64,000 nucleotides of DNA from Fistularia commersonii (taxonomy: Eukaryota; Chordata; Actinopteri; Syngnathiformes; Fistulariidae). Shown one piece after another: positions 1 to 11,659 of this stretch (positions are counted from its first letter, which is position 1; each line of letters starts with the position of its first letter). The notes under the pieces are model-generated. The model ran no database searches, was not told where the DNA came from, and was given only the letters and a program-made list of their open reading frames with translations. Position numbers and translations under genes: made by a program. The stretch spans positions 14,461,501 to 14,525,500 of the forward strand of contig JBBMNZ010000017.1 in NCBI GenBank assembly GCA_037954325.1. Direction: 5' to 3'.

Positions 1-1893
1 AATTAATGTCTGACGTTTGGTCTAACTGTTGTTTCATTTGGGCCTGTACTGTATATTTAGAGTAGGGATATATTGTGATGGGTTGGGTACTGTACATGCT
101 GAGTAATACGCGGGTAAAAGCATTTGCAATTGTCTATTTGTGTACTGCATTTTTTTGTTAACATAATTTAATTTTGAAAGACAAAACTGCTTAAAATAAA
201 GCCTAAAGAGAATATGCATATGCATAGTATAGTCATTGCATATATCCATAGGGATGTAAAAAAGTTATAAATATAAACCCCAAAATGAAAACTGGGCACA
301 ATGGTATCATTTTTGTTAACTTGCTTTATGGATACTGATCGACTGATGCAGATTAATTAAAAATACGCCATAAAATGGTTTACCTCCAGTTTCAATAGTG
401 TCACTGTTGCACTTTATAATGGTACTTCTGTTTGGTAAATATGGTTAACAAATCACATGATAAAAATATGGTCTTTTAATACAGTTGCCTCATTGTGTCA
501 TCAACTGAACTGCACTTTGAATTTAATCCTGGAAAATACCACTCAGTCTAATGGATCTTATTTTGCCATTACTTTGTTTGTTGTGGCACAAGACTCATTC
601 TCTGGGATGTTCATGACATCTTGGTTCAAAGAACACCGGTGTTGCACCCCCATCCGTCTGTCTGCCTTTCGACTCCCTCGCTCCCCCCCGCTTATAATGT
701 ACAGAGCAGGGCCATATTTGTCTTTTTTGTTGAGGTATTTTGTAGAGACAATTCATACAGAAAACAGATTCATGACTGGTTGATAGGCCCCACAGCTGGG
801 GTTAAAGCAATATTATTGGGACCTGTTCTTAATTCCTTTTATACACATATACAGGTGTCAATGTATTTCTTTCTTACGCACTCAAATTTGAAGACTATCT
901 TGAATCAGACATCATTTGTGGCTATTAAGTTGATTTTAGGTTTGAAGACTCACCTGACACAGAAGTAGAGAACAATGGGACCAGACTTCTTGGGAAATTC
1001 ATGTTCTAACACCCTGCGGTCCAGTTGCAGCCAACTGAAATGGCCCCTGATTTGAAAAAGCAAACAAATTAATAAAGTTGACGTGATTAAATAAAGGCAA
1101 AAAAACCGCAAAATGACACATCAAATCTAGGTGTGCTTGTGGCCACGTTTTTAATACTTCTCATCTTGTATTCCTTTGACATTTCATTCTCTCCATTCCA
1201 TCGTCCATACCATCTCATCACTTTTTTCTCTTCTTCTCCAAATAAGGAGAGATCAGAGAGACGTCCTGTCACTCATGTTCTATCTCTGGAGTGCGTTTCC
1301 AGAAAAATAGCAACATTAAGGACCATTGAGTGGACAAAAATGAAAACTCTTCTCCCTTGGTACATGTGGCACACAGTATTTAATATATTGTCCAGAGAAA
1401 CACAAAAATCATATGTTTTAATGTAAATTGAGGGTATGTCTCTATGACTCCTTCAGAACAGTGGTTGTGGGAGTGTATGCATAGTTCTATTGCAGTGTGT
1501 ATAATTTATAAATGTGTCTAATCAGAGTGAATATTGTAATTTGCAAATTTTGCATGTGTATAATCAGGTCTGCAAACTTGTACAAAATGTGTAAAATAAT
1601 CTCTACAGATGTAATCCATGGATGAAATTTGCAAGTGCATTGTAATTTTTTTTATGGAGAAAATTGACCGTGAACAAGGGGTGAGTTGTTATTTAATGAC
1701 GTATTGGGTGCCTCTCCGTTTGATTGTGATTAGCTAGAAGACAAAGGCCAAGCTATTTGCTACAATGGGCAAGCAACTTTACTAAGAGTGATATGCAAAG
1801 TGGACATTGCAATGGAGTTTTAAAAAATATAGTTATGTGTCTTTGCTGCAGTTAAACATCTACCATTCTCATTTACTATCTCACCAATCACAG

Positions 1894-1942
<49 letters not shown>

Positions 1943-2506
1943 TTCTGTTTTCATGGCATACCCTCCTGCCTTTTCTTTCTTCAGTATTAGATAATCTCAC
2001 CCATCTTTAGCACAACTTCAAAATGCTTATGTACGTAAGATTTTGATGATGTGCTCCATGAATCCAATTTTTACCAGCACAATGGCAGCTATGGCTATAA
2101 AAAAAAACAACATCTAAATATACCTGTGACATGATGCATATGACATTAAAAGAAGTGAGTACCCTAAATAAGGGTTTTCGTAAAAATGATAGCTTTACAA
2201 TTTAACTCAAAAGAGCCAATGCATTTCAAAATAATTTATGCAATAAAAACCAAGACGACACTAAACAAAAAAAAAAAAAAAGTGTTCCAAAAACTACAAC
2301 AAAAAGACCACACAATATTCACACCACTCTTTAGTTTAATGGCACAAGAGACACCAACATGCAATTTGTTCTTGGCCAACAATGTTAATTATCAGTTCAT
2401 AATATGATATGCAAAATACCTTGTTTGACTACCAACATTATTAGAGATGCTTAGACATACACTGACGCAAAGGACTCAAATCCTGTAGGAGTTGAAAATT
2501 ACTCAC
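1..2506 (-). other. frmd4a intron, left part of window
   Basis: This is intronic sequence lying 3' (in gene orientation) of the 2507-2601 exon. I looked on the minus strand for the next FERM exon, which should continue with a G-H/L-N-W-L-Q-L-type sequence, and did not find it, so it lies beyond the left edge. Apart from a (TA)n tract and an A-run near 2269-2281 I see no gene or recognisable repeat here. Short open frames at 457-968 and 1133-1426 lack splice sites and family similarity and are treated as chance. Confidence 0.7.
1895..1939. repeat. (TA)n microsatellite
   Basis: About 22 uninterrupted TA units in intronic sequence. Confidence 0.98.
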
Positions 2507-2601
2507 GTTTCATCTGTGTATGCAATTCCAAAGTACTCCTTCTCCTTGAGGTTGAAATGAGAAGCAACCAGGTCCAGAAGGTCCTTAGCCATTAGCTTCG
2601 G
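2507..2601 (-). CDS. frmd4a: frmd4a coding exon, FERM F1 lobe (second sure coding exon)
   Basis: Read on the minus strand this 95-bp exon encodes 31 codons plus two bases, beginning PKLMAKDLLDLV and ending FGIAYTDE-T. The core ASHFNLKEKEYFG is a signature of FRMD4 proteins, and the A-Y/F-T-D-E-T ending fits FRMD4A better than FRMD4B, which as I recall it has T-F-I-D-D-T there. The acceptor is a pyrimidine-rich tract ending CTGCAG (AG just above 2601) and the donor is AAC|GTGAGT (2506-2501). It starts in phase 0, matching the phase-0 end of the 8199-8264 exon, and ends after two codon bases. FRMD4A is a FERM-domain scaffold linked to the Par3/cytohesin/Arf6 epithelial polarity module at junctions; this exon forms part of the ubiquitin-like F1 lobe. 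The next exon lies outside the window. Identification rests on remembered family sequence. Confidence 0.95.
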
Positions 2602-3462
2602 CTGCAGACAAAGAGAATTCATAATGTAAATATTGTCAATGTCATTTTACTTTGTCAGATGGTGCGTGTGATTTTTGCAGTGTAATCATACTGTAGCTGA
2701 TTGGCACAAGTACATGTGGTGATATTTTATCTTAAGATATTTAAGTGGCAATTGATTTTGTGCATTGACTAACCATTCTGAAAAAACATAATTGAAAAGA
2801 GTACAAGAGTTTGATAAGAGATTAATGAGAGAAATATCTTAAAAGATGGATGTTGAGTGGGGATGGTGCTGACAGAGCAGGTATTCTGCTTTCCTCCTCC
2901 CACCCACTCTCCTTTAAGCCTCTGACCTGAACCTTTACTGCAGAGTCATGCCTGTGGGCTGAGCCACTATATTGCAGAGAGAGCTGCAGTTTGCACAAGA
3001 GCTTGCAAGCTTTTTAATGCTGTGGAATTCTGTCAAAGCTCTATGCGATGACAACTTCCAGTCATCAAACCTCTCAGAGCATGCAGAGAATCTTAAAGCT
3101 AAGCAGAGAATGGGGACTGCAGCCATATGCTGCTTGGTTGGGATATCCTCAGGAACCGTACGCCCCACCCTGAGGTTAACCATGGGCGTGCCCCACTGCC
3201 TACATGATGCCTTTCATCACATATTCCACATTCAACATGCAGGCAGCCTACTCCCAACATACATGTCAAATAAACACTCTGTTAGAAGTACACATAGGAT
3301 AAATGAGACAAATCATTATGTATGCAACCATCCACTTGCAGCCAATGACAGCAATGGGGGCAGAGTTTATATACTTAACTACTTTCACTTGAATGCTTTT
3401 ACTATCCGCAGGAGCTACTAAGAACTATTCAAAATTAAGTTGGTGATGACACTCAAACACAT

Positions 3463-3464
<2 letters not shown>
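2602..3464. other. frmd4a intron, unassigned
   Basis: Start of the 5.6-kb intron between the two sure frmd4a exons. Overlapping open frames on both strands around 2935-3421 (149 codons on plus, 82 on minus) are unusually long for AT-rich intron, but I recognise no family and see no convincing splice sites, so no gene is called. Confidence 0.5.

Positions 3465-3495
<31 letters not shown>
3465..3495. repeat. (CA)n microsatellite
   Basis: About 15 AC units, short and uninterrupted. Confidence 0.97.
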
Positions 3496-3498
<3 letters not shown>

Positions 3499-3872
3499 CC
3501 AATAACCGGGATCATGTCAGAGAGATGTCAGACAAAAATGCCCAAGAGGAAAAACATTTGCATGTGAGGAGAAATTAAGAAAAAGATTAATATATCCTGA
3601 CATTGACCACGTATTAGATATTTGCCAAAGGATAATAGTAACAGCAAAAGCATTTTTTTATAAAACTGTTGTGAATTGGGTATTGTCTATGAACAATAAA
3701 CTTACATCTATTTGCATGATAAGCAAAGACTGCAGGCATATGCATATATCAGTTACACATCATATTTTCTTTTTGGCCTTTCCCTTCAGGAATCGCCACT
3801 GCGAATCAACCTACTCAATCTAACCCTATTCTCTGTATCCTTTTCACTCACATCAACAAACTTCATGCCCTC

Positions 3873-4190
3873 TTACAGTACATCCACAAATCGTCTATTT
3901 GGTCTTCCTCGAGACATCCTGCTTTGCAGCTCTGATCCCAGCATCCGTCCACAAATATATATACTATCCCTGCTCTGTACATGACCGAACCATCTCAGTC
4001 TGGCTTCTTTGGTCTTGTCTCCAAGAAATCTATCTTGTGCTGTCCCCCTGAAAGAATCATTCCTGATCCTATACATCCTCGTCACTCCCAAAGAGAACCT
4101 GAACGTCTCCATCTCTGCTGCCTGTCTTTTCTTCAATGCCACTGTCTCCAAATCATACAGCATTGCTGGTCTCACAACTGTCTTGTACAC
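3873..4190 (-). pseudogene. RTE ORF2 C-terminal fragment (copy 1)
   Basis: A 105-codon open piece of the C-terminal region of the RTE polyprotein, starting YKTVVRPAMLYDLETVALKK and running through LRWFGHVQ to GRPNRRFVDV. Family copies continue through a K-E-D-M-K-like stretch; here a stop follows R-F-V-D-V-L. It is separated from the RT part by a frame-disrupted stretch at about 4190-4433. Not functional. Confidence 0.85.
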
Positions 4191-4432
4191 CCTTTCTTTA
4201 ATTCTGGCTGATATTCTTCTATCTCACATTACCACTGACACTTTTCTTCACCCGTTCCAACCTGTTTGAATCCGTTTTTCCCTCTTTTCCACACTGTCCA
4301 TCACTGATCTGGATTGTTGACCCCAAGTACTTGAAATCCTCCACCTTCTTGATCTCCACTCCCTTGAAACCTAACAGTTCCACTAGGATCCCTCTCATTC
4401 ACACATATATTCTGTCCCGCTACATCTAACCT

Positions 4433-5285
4433 TCATTCCTTTCCTTTCCAGCGCATACCTCCACCTCTCTGGATTTTCACCTGTTCCCTGGTCTCACTAC
4501 GGATCACAATTTCATCTGCAAACATCATGGTCCACAGAGATTCCTGTCTAACCTCATCAGTCGGCCTGTTCATCATCACTGCAAACAAGAAGGGGCTCAG
4601 AGCTGATCCCTGATGGAGTCCCACCTCCACACTGAACCTCTCTTTCACACCTGTGGCACACCTCATCACTGTTTCCCATCTCCCATACATGTCATGCAGC
4701 AGTTTAACATAGGTCTCTGCCCCTTCTGACTTCCTCATACAATACCATAGTGCATCTCTTGGCACCCTATTGGACGCTTTTTCTAGGTTTACAAAGGCAC
4801 AATGCAGCTCCCTCTCACCTTCTTTGTACATCTTGACCAGCTTTCTTGAAGCAAAGTCTGCATCTGTGGTACTCACTCTCGGCATGAAACTATACCGCTG
4901 CTCACAAATACTGACTTCTGCTCTCAGTCTACTCTTTCATCAACTTTATACCTCTATAGTAGCTGCACATCTCCCTTATTCTTAAAATTGACTCCATCAT
5001 GTTTCTTCTCCATTTCTAATGCATCTTCTCATTCTCTAATATACCGTTTAATCATGTAGCCAGAAATTCTACCGCTGCCTTGCCTAGATACTCCCATACC
5101 TCCACAGGAACATCATCAGGATCAACTGCCTTTCCACTCCTCATCCTTTTCAATGCCCCTGTCACTTCACCTTTACAAATCGCCACTACTTTGTGGCCCA
5201 CAATAGTCACCTCTTCCACTCTTCCCCCTCTTTCATTTTCGTCATTCATCAGCTCTTCAAAGTGCTGTTTCTCTCGTCTCTTCAC
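4433..5285 (-). pseudogene. RTE reverse transcriptase fragment with mutated active site (copy 1)
   Basis: Two open pieces (5285-5052 and 4885-4433) cover the start and middle of the RT domain. Visible motifs are KAVDPDDVPVEVWEYLGKAA, RVPRDALWYCMRKS, GLHQGSALSPFLFAVMM (RT motif B) and the catalytic box MMFADEIVI. The family motif is F-A-D-D; here the second aspartate, one of the metal-binding residues, is glutamate. With the stops and frameshift at about 4885-5052 this shows the copy is dead. Confidence 0.88.
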
Positions 5286-5849
5286 TCATAACAATCAATT
5301 ACACAGAACATCTGCAACCATTTTAACCATGAGTAAACATGAATCCTTACTATTCAAGGTTCTGATATGCACGAACCAAAGAGGAGCTCATTCCTTCCAT
5401 ATAATCAATGTTTCATCTCTGAATACTGATATGTCCTTCACCAACACTGACTTGAGCTTAAAATGTTTATTGTGTGGAGGTTTAAGGTTTGGAACCATGA
5501 TCTATTTACAGTATTAACTAAAATCAATGTTTTGGTTCAGTCTGTTACACATACAGTGACGGTCTCTAATTAGTGCACAGCAGTCGGCTGCTGTGGAACG
5601 ACAATATAAATTACATGACATCGGTGCAGCCACAGCAGCGCAACCAATGAGCGACAGGGACACATGAGAACAGTCAGACAGATGAGTATAAGACAAACAA
5701 GAGCCTGCAGAACAAATTATCTAAAAGGGAGAAAATGAGTTACACCAGAGTTCAACAAGTGCATCAGCCATCCACATCTGATTATTTGATACCCTGTTTG
5801 AAAACAGCTCAACACAATGGTGTGTTGTCTACATCCAAATGCCATATCT

Positions 5850-5898
5850 TAAGAATAAGAATAAGAACAACTTTATTAATCCCGAAGGAAATTGTAAA
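5850..5898 (-). mobile_element. LINE-type 3' tail fragment (TTCGGGATTAATAAAGTT family)
   Basis: On the minus strand this reads ACAATTTCCTTCGGGATTAA followed by TAAAGTTGTTCTTATT. It is the common 3' tail of L2/CR1-like fish retroposons with a TTCTTA-rich end. A near-identical tail in the opposite orientation lies at 58.4 kb. Only the tail is present. Confidence 0.6.
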
Positions 5899-8198
5899 TT
5901 AAACATACATTTGTTTTTCAATATTAAAAATATATATATAAATTTACTGTCTCCCTATGTAGAATGTTCTGATGGCAGGGTTGATCATTTAACAGTTTGT
6001 TGATCTTAAATTAACCCTAATATGCACAATATAGTGTAACTGCATGTGTCTTTTCAAGGTGCATTTTAAGCAACACCTAGTGGCACTATCAAACATCTAG
6101 TATCAGTGGAGCTCCACATTAAACAGGATATTCTACATTATTATGAATAAAAAGCGGATATCACATGAAAGCTTTTCTGAAAATAATTTAGTCCTCTTCA
6201 AGTGACTGCTTTCCTCTTTTCACATGCTTTCACATACCCTGACAATATACTGCAATATCTATTCAGATGACAGATGCTGATATACAATAATACCTTTAAG
6301 AATACCACAGAATTACAGAGAGTGAATGGCAGGCAGTATATTAAAGGACATGCACACACATACACCTGCACACTGGAACCGTAACAGACAGATAATTTAA
6401 TTAATGAACTCCTTTGCACTGTTTGGCCCGGCACAAAAAGTATGAATATTGGGGGAAAACAAAAGGTACATGTTTTTTCTTCGTTAACCATATGCAATCG
6501 TTCCTGCACATTTCAGCAAAAATTAATACACAGATTGGTTAATAATGTGGATAATCAGCACAGTTTAACAGATTAAACTAAATACTCTGATTGCTGTTCA
6601 ATAGCCTGCAACAATTCAGTCATTTTAATGCTTAAACATATAATTTCACTTGATTGAATCAGAGGTAGTTGGATTCCATTTCAAAGCTTTGTCAATAGGC
6701 ATGTAAATGTGCCAGCCTTCTGGCCTACAGTTCATTGCAGAAATATACCATAGAAGGAATTGCTCTGAAAGGAGAATGAGGATAAGGGGAATGGTAAAAA
6801 GGGGGAAAAGTGCACATGGCTAACATTAAAGAGCTGGTCACTGTTACAAGACAAAGTCAGAACAGAGATAAACCTTTCAGAGGCAAGTTTTCTTGATGGA
6901 CTTGGCATGGCAAGAAACAGAGAACTTAAACTGAAAACAAACCCCAAAAAAACAGAAATCAGAGCCAAGCAGAATAAAGGGAAAAAAAATACTGCTTTTG
7001 TATTTTCATGGTTCTTAGGCTATGATCATTTTAACTAATGAACTCAAGGACTTGACACCTACTCAAATCACAGGAGAACTACATCAATACTGCAATACTC
7101 TGCAGCCACATAAACCACCCATCGACTAATTAAACAGTTGCTCATATGACATGGGAAAGAAAAGACTGCAATCGGGAAAGTAACAGCAGTGGATCCTGAA
7201 TTACATGAGTGTGTTTTTCTAAAGAAATCCAGACTTTAAGTTGGACTGATGCAGATATATTCATAAAGAGGTAGAACCAGGGAAAGACATGAGAGAAGAG
7301 TGGCCACAGATAAAGACAGGAACGGCTGAATAAGAATAGAAAAAAAAGCAATGGTGGAAAGATGCACAGTGAAAAATGGGGATAAGCAGAATTGCTAATT
7401 TCAAAGAGAAGACCAGTTCTGGCACAGTAATCAAATCATAAAGTAAGCAGACTGACTATCAAACTCTTCCTTTCTCTATTTCTCCAATTCCATATCAATT
7501 ACATTGTTTTCTCTTTCTACAGTGAAATTCAGTCTTCTTCAGAGCAAAGAGGAGCCTCCAAAGAGAGGTTTATAAGAACAAGGGGAGCTAACAACAAAAG
7601 TTCTTCAGTCACTTACGTCAGAGGCATGGCAAAGGCAAATCACACTGATTTGCTCATTTATAATATCAAACAACTGCTGTTATCAGTATTTCAATGGGGT
7701 ATAGAAATAGATAAGACAAATATTTGAAAATGGACATTATAGGACATTCAAATTATGATACTGACTTGTGGGGGCTGCTACGCTCTCTGGTCAGTAAAGT
7801 AGAAAGGCCTGCTGGGAGGATGAAAGAATGAAATTGGGGGAAGTGGTATCATACTGCTCTTTCCCAACATTGTTTGAGTCTTATACACAGAGAATGATCT
7901 AAACTCAGACTGAGAGAATACAAGATGGAGGGATGGACCTGAGCTTGATTGCAGAGGCATTTTGGTTGAATATGAGGAAGAAGATCAACATTATGATATA
8001 ACAGTAGAGCTAAAGAGAAAAGTGTGAAAAATTGCATGCGTGTCCCTGTGGGCTTGAGCCTGTCAAGAGTTTGTGCGTTACAGTGAATTGAAATAGATCA
8101 ACAGTAACAGAGACTATTGGAATAGCATCATCAAGTTCCTGCCCTCTGTGGAATCAAGACTATGAAAAGAAAGACGGGAGAGAAGAGGAGAGACTCAC
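5899..8198. other. frmd4a intron, nothing recognised
   Basis: AT-rich intronic sequence upstream of the 8199 donor. No repeat family, microsatellite longer than about 20 bp or splice-flanked open frame was recognised. Confidence 0.7.
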
Positions 8199-8264
8199 TT
8201 GAACGAGGAGTTCCAACTTTCTTTCGTCCAGGAGATGGACCTGACATCGCCGCCCCTCTGTCAT
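8199..8264 (-). CDS. frmd4a: frmd4a coding exon with conserved M-T-E-G-R-R start of the FERM domain
   Basis: This 66-bp minus-strand exon is exactly 22 codons: MTEGRRCQVHLLDERKLELL followed by VQ. It matches the FRMD4A N-terminal FERM F1 sequence as I remember it, with one visible change (L-D-E-R where mammals have L-D-D-R). The acceptor reads TTCTATCCCTTAG directly before the ATG, and the donor is CAA|GTGAGTCT (8198-8191). Both ends are phase 0, so it joins in frame to 2507-2601 (V-Q then P-K-L). The first codon can serve as an initiator if a non-coding exon is spliced upstream (see 10.5 kb), or as an internal methionine if a coding first exon is used (see 34960-35052). In mammals the main isoform has a short alternative coding exon before this methionine, which fits such modularity. 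Confidence 0.95.
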
Positions 8265-9451
8265 CTAAGGGATAGAATGCAAAAGGGCAATGTAAATATT
8301 CTTGTTTGCTTACATGCAACAGTTATAGATGAAAACCAGCTAAAATGTGGCTATAAACAGAACAAACATCTTCTTATCAAATCTTATTATCAGATGCATC
8401 AAATAAAAGAGCAGCATGATGTGTCACAAGATCTTTTGGTAACACGTGACTGCTGTGTGCTATCTGAATGTGTACTGCTTTGACTTAACTAGCTCAGCTA
8501 CAAGCAAGCTTACTCGATAGAATGGGCCAAAAATAAGACCATCCTTTGCTGTTCTTTGACAATTACAATGATTGTCCATCAGTCTATCACAGCTGCACAA
8601 ATAACCTGATAGCAGATAACCTGCTTTCAATGATCATTTGAATGGTTGGAGTATTGATACAACTTGCACTGATGTGAGCTGCCAAGCTCAGGCATAAACA
8701 CTGAAGCAGGTGCAATGATGATAAATTCAACGTAGAGGTTTATGCTGAACATACAAAAGACCAAACAATCCACCTGAGAGGCAGTCCAGAGTTTCACACC
8801 TTCATCCAAGCAAATACATAACAAAGGTTTTAAACAACAATGACAAAATAAATAAAGAGTGACAAGCATTCCCCAAGCATTCAGTATCTTTGTGTATGTC
8901 TTTGGGTCCTGGTGTTTTCAGCACGTGTGAAGTTTCTCCACAATTTAACAGGAAGTGTGGACCCCAAGGAACACAAACAGCGGCTGACTCCTCCCACACT
9001 TCCTTCACATCTGGGAGATGGGGGGCGGCTGATGTGTGTGGGAGTGTAGAAGGGGTGGAGCAGATTTAAGAAAGTCTGGCTGATGAATAATCCATCCAAA
9101 TCATGTATGGTGTAAACACAGACATTTCAGGTTTGCATCTCTGGATGGCAGGTATCATATTGTCCACCTGAGGCTCAGGGTGCGGCCGCGACAGAAGGAC
9201 ATGAAACACTATTCAGGCCAACTTGCACCAAAGTGGCAGGTTGGTGGAAAGGTATTAACTAAAAGCTGGAGATACAAGATAAAAAGAGGGCAAGAAGTTA
9301 CACAGTGGTGTCTCAAATTCACCTCTGTGTGAATTTTGTTGTTTATAAGTGTGAAGCTTCTTTACACTTTCAAGGTTTCAGTTTACTCTACCACTCACAA
9401 TTAATCTGCAGTTTGAGGGCTTGGATTGGGTGCACCTGTGCACACAGTAAG

Positions 9452-9452
<1 letters not shown>
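8265..9452. other. intron, nothing recognised
   Basis: Intronic sequence upstream of the 8199-8264 exon. No gene or repeat family recognised. Confidence 0.65.

Positions 9453-9495
<43 letters not shown>
9453..9495. repeat. (CA)n microsatellite
   Basis: About 21 uninterrupted CA units; open frames crossing it are artefacts of the repeat. Confidence 0.98.
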
Positions 9496-9497
<2 letters not shown>

Positions 9498-10459
9498 TCC
9501 AACATTGCCTTTTGTTTTCATCGTATACCCTCCCGTCTTGGGAGTTATATTACCTGTCCAAAACATTCCATGTTTATACTGCATACAGTGATTTTAATGA
9601 CTACCATGCATGGTTACTAGACATTACTAGGCATTCTAGTAACACACATTGGGTCAAAACTTGTTGAAAAAAAACAAGAATAACCCTGATTACCTTTCTA
9701 CTATTGATATGTGGACAGGTGATTGAAACAATCATTATACACACCTTCTCCCAGTATCATCCCTGCTTCAAACTGCAATGCAGACAGAGCCCGAACTAAA
9801 AGCAACACACTCACTAGCTTTCTACTTGAGGCACCTGGGAATAGTACAAACCCAAATGTCAAGGTAACAAATCACTGCCTGGGGGCTAATTTTAGACACT
9901 CCATTCTTGCAGTGACAAACAATTTTGGGTTTTAGTCACAACATTTCACTCTACGGCAGGACACTTGCTAATGATCTCCCCATGTGAAACCAAATGTAAT
10001 AAAGTTCCTATGAATAGCTCATTGTCCTTTTTGCAGAGGAAAATTACATAAAAATGTGAAGGCTTATGTAATGTTTCAGCACTAACGTCGTTTACATCTG
10101 AATGTCTGAATATCCATCTCACATCTCAATAACACCTCTGGACATCGTTATATCATGTTTATAGCGTCCGATGCATGCTGTAAACAAAGGATGACAACGC
10201 ATAGCTAAACAGAGACGACACAGAATCCAAATCATCTCTTGATCTAACTCACATTGTTGCGACATTGCATGTCAGGTTGGAATTGTATAACCTGCAGGAC
10301 GAGGCCTGACTCTTTGGCAGAAGAAGGTACAATGATGACAGTTCGATGAAAATCGAAAATTTAACCCTACCCCTAAGGAGCTATGCATGCAGCTCCAGCC
10401 TTCACATAGTTCTCACACTGGAAAGGACACTGAAAAAAAAAAAAAACATGCACACACGC

Positions 10460-11290
10460 TGAGATGCCGGGCTGGAACTGGCGGCGACAGCAACGTTATC
10501 ATTTCTTAACCTAGTTGTTACCTTAAAAGCAACGGCTCCTTGCGAGGCTCCCTCCCCCCGACTCCAGGGGAGAGAGGAAAAAGAGAAGAAAAAACAAGAT
10601 TAACCCAGAGAGATACGAGTCGTGTAACTAGCCGGAAAAAAAATTAAAAAACACCCCTCTTGCTGACTGGCCTAAGGGAGGAGACTCATCAGCATCCATG
10701 CTAGTGACCATTAGTTAGCTTTAGTTACCGGAGACAAGGCTCTCTGTACATTCCGTGTATCTTCCAAACGCTACAGAGCCATTATGGCAAATATCCTCGC
10801 CATTCAAGAAAGGAGCTCAGTGGGAAGTGGGGGCGAATGCGTTTTCTAAAGCTGGTTTGCATGTCATCCTTCCTCCCGACAGCGGAGAGCTTCTCACGGG
10901 TCTAGTCCCGGTCCACCAGCCCCCCCTTCCTTTTCGCTACCGGCGCCGTGCACGAACCGCGTGAACGCGCAGAGAACATGGACCGTACCAATGGTCAGCA
11001 GCCGTGGGGGGGTTGAGAGGGGGGGTGCGGTGGGTTCAGCTAATGGTTGAACGTTTTCCTGGCCGATTCCACTTGCTAGCGATGTTTTTCGCTGTCAAGA
11101 GTAACTTAGAAAACACAGGAATAATGGAGACAAGATGTGGGGGCGGGGAGAGGAGAAAGGGGGAGATATTCTGCAGCAGCTCAGAGCCATGAGAAACTGC
11201 AGACCCCTCTCCCTGTATCGCGCTCTAGTCGTGCGTGCGTGTGCGTGCGCGTATGTGCGTGCGCGTGCGCGCGTGTGTGTGCAGGCTTGC
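10460..11290 (-). promoter_or_regulatory. CpG-rich block, candidate proximal promoter and untranslated first exon of frmd4a
   Basis: A stretch clearly richer in CG dinucleotides and GC than its AT-rich surroundings (for example TACCGGCGCCGTGCACG near 10940 and the GTGCGTGCGC tract near 11240), about 2.2 kb upstream of the exon with the frmd4a start-capable ATG. On the minus strand a donor-like GCTTTTAAG|GTAACA sits at 10522/10521, so a non-coding exon ending there could splice to 8264. No ORF on the minus strand looks like a coding first exon. Promoter function is inferred from composition and position only; no TATA box or transcription start could be fixed. Confidence 0.45.
11230..11282. repeat. 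(GTGC/GCGT)n alternating purine-pyrimidine tract
   Basis: Almost perfect alternation of G/A with T/C, many steps being GC or CG. Such tracts can adopt Z-DNA under negative supercoiling. It sits at the edge of the proximal CpG-rich block. Confidence 0.85.
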
Positions 11291-11659
11291 TTACAAATCC
11301 AAAGGCATCTGTCTGCTCTACACAGCGAACCAATGGTCTACTGTTCAAAGGTGATGCATTGCCAATAACTAACAATGAGCGGTTACAGGATTATATGCAA
11401 GCCCTTTTATCACTCGAAATGGAGATAGAGCTATGAATGTATAATATGTCATCATTTTTTCTTCGGTGATGTTCAAAGTATAGTCCAGATGTGCAACAAA
11501 ATATCAACGGATCGGTCATATAACAACACTCACAATGGCTGATGATAGAATGTAGTGTATTTTAAGGCATAAAACATGGCTGCATGCCTTATGAAAACAC
11601 TGTTGCGATGTAATTACAACCCGTGGTGCTGTTTAATCATCTATTACGTCCAACAGAAG

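Larger units (their letters stand above)
3765..5287 (-). mobile_element. RTE-clade LINE, copy 1, 5'-truncated and decayed
   Basis: A non-LTR retrotransposon on the minus strand. From 5' to 3' (high to low coordinates) it holds the region before the RT domain with H-F-E-E-L-M-N-D-E-N (near 5230), reverse transcriptase blocks (4885-4433), a C-terminal segment with ARLRWFGHVQSRDS and GRPNRRFVDV (4190-3873), then a short 3' tail whose CGCCACTGCGAATC recurs at 62.9 kb. The order and motifs are those of RTE-clade elements common in fish. Endonuclease and 5' end are missing, as expected for 5' truncation during target-primed reverse transcription. Frameshifts and stops break it into three open pieces. 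It differs from copies 2-4 at the GTAQDRFLGDK segment and so seems to belong to another subfamily. Confidence 0.88.

Noticed and set aside
9305..9667. 120-codon plus frame
   Set aside because: Built around the (CA)n microsatellite at 9453-9495.
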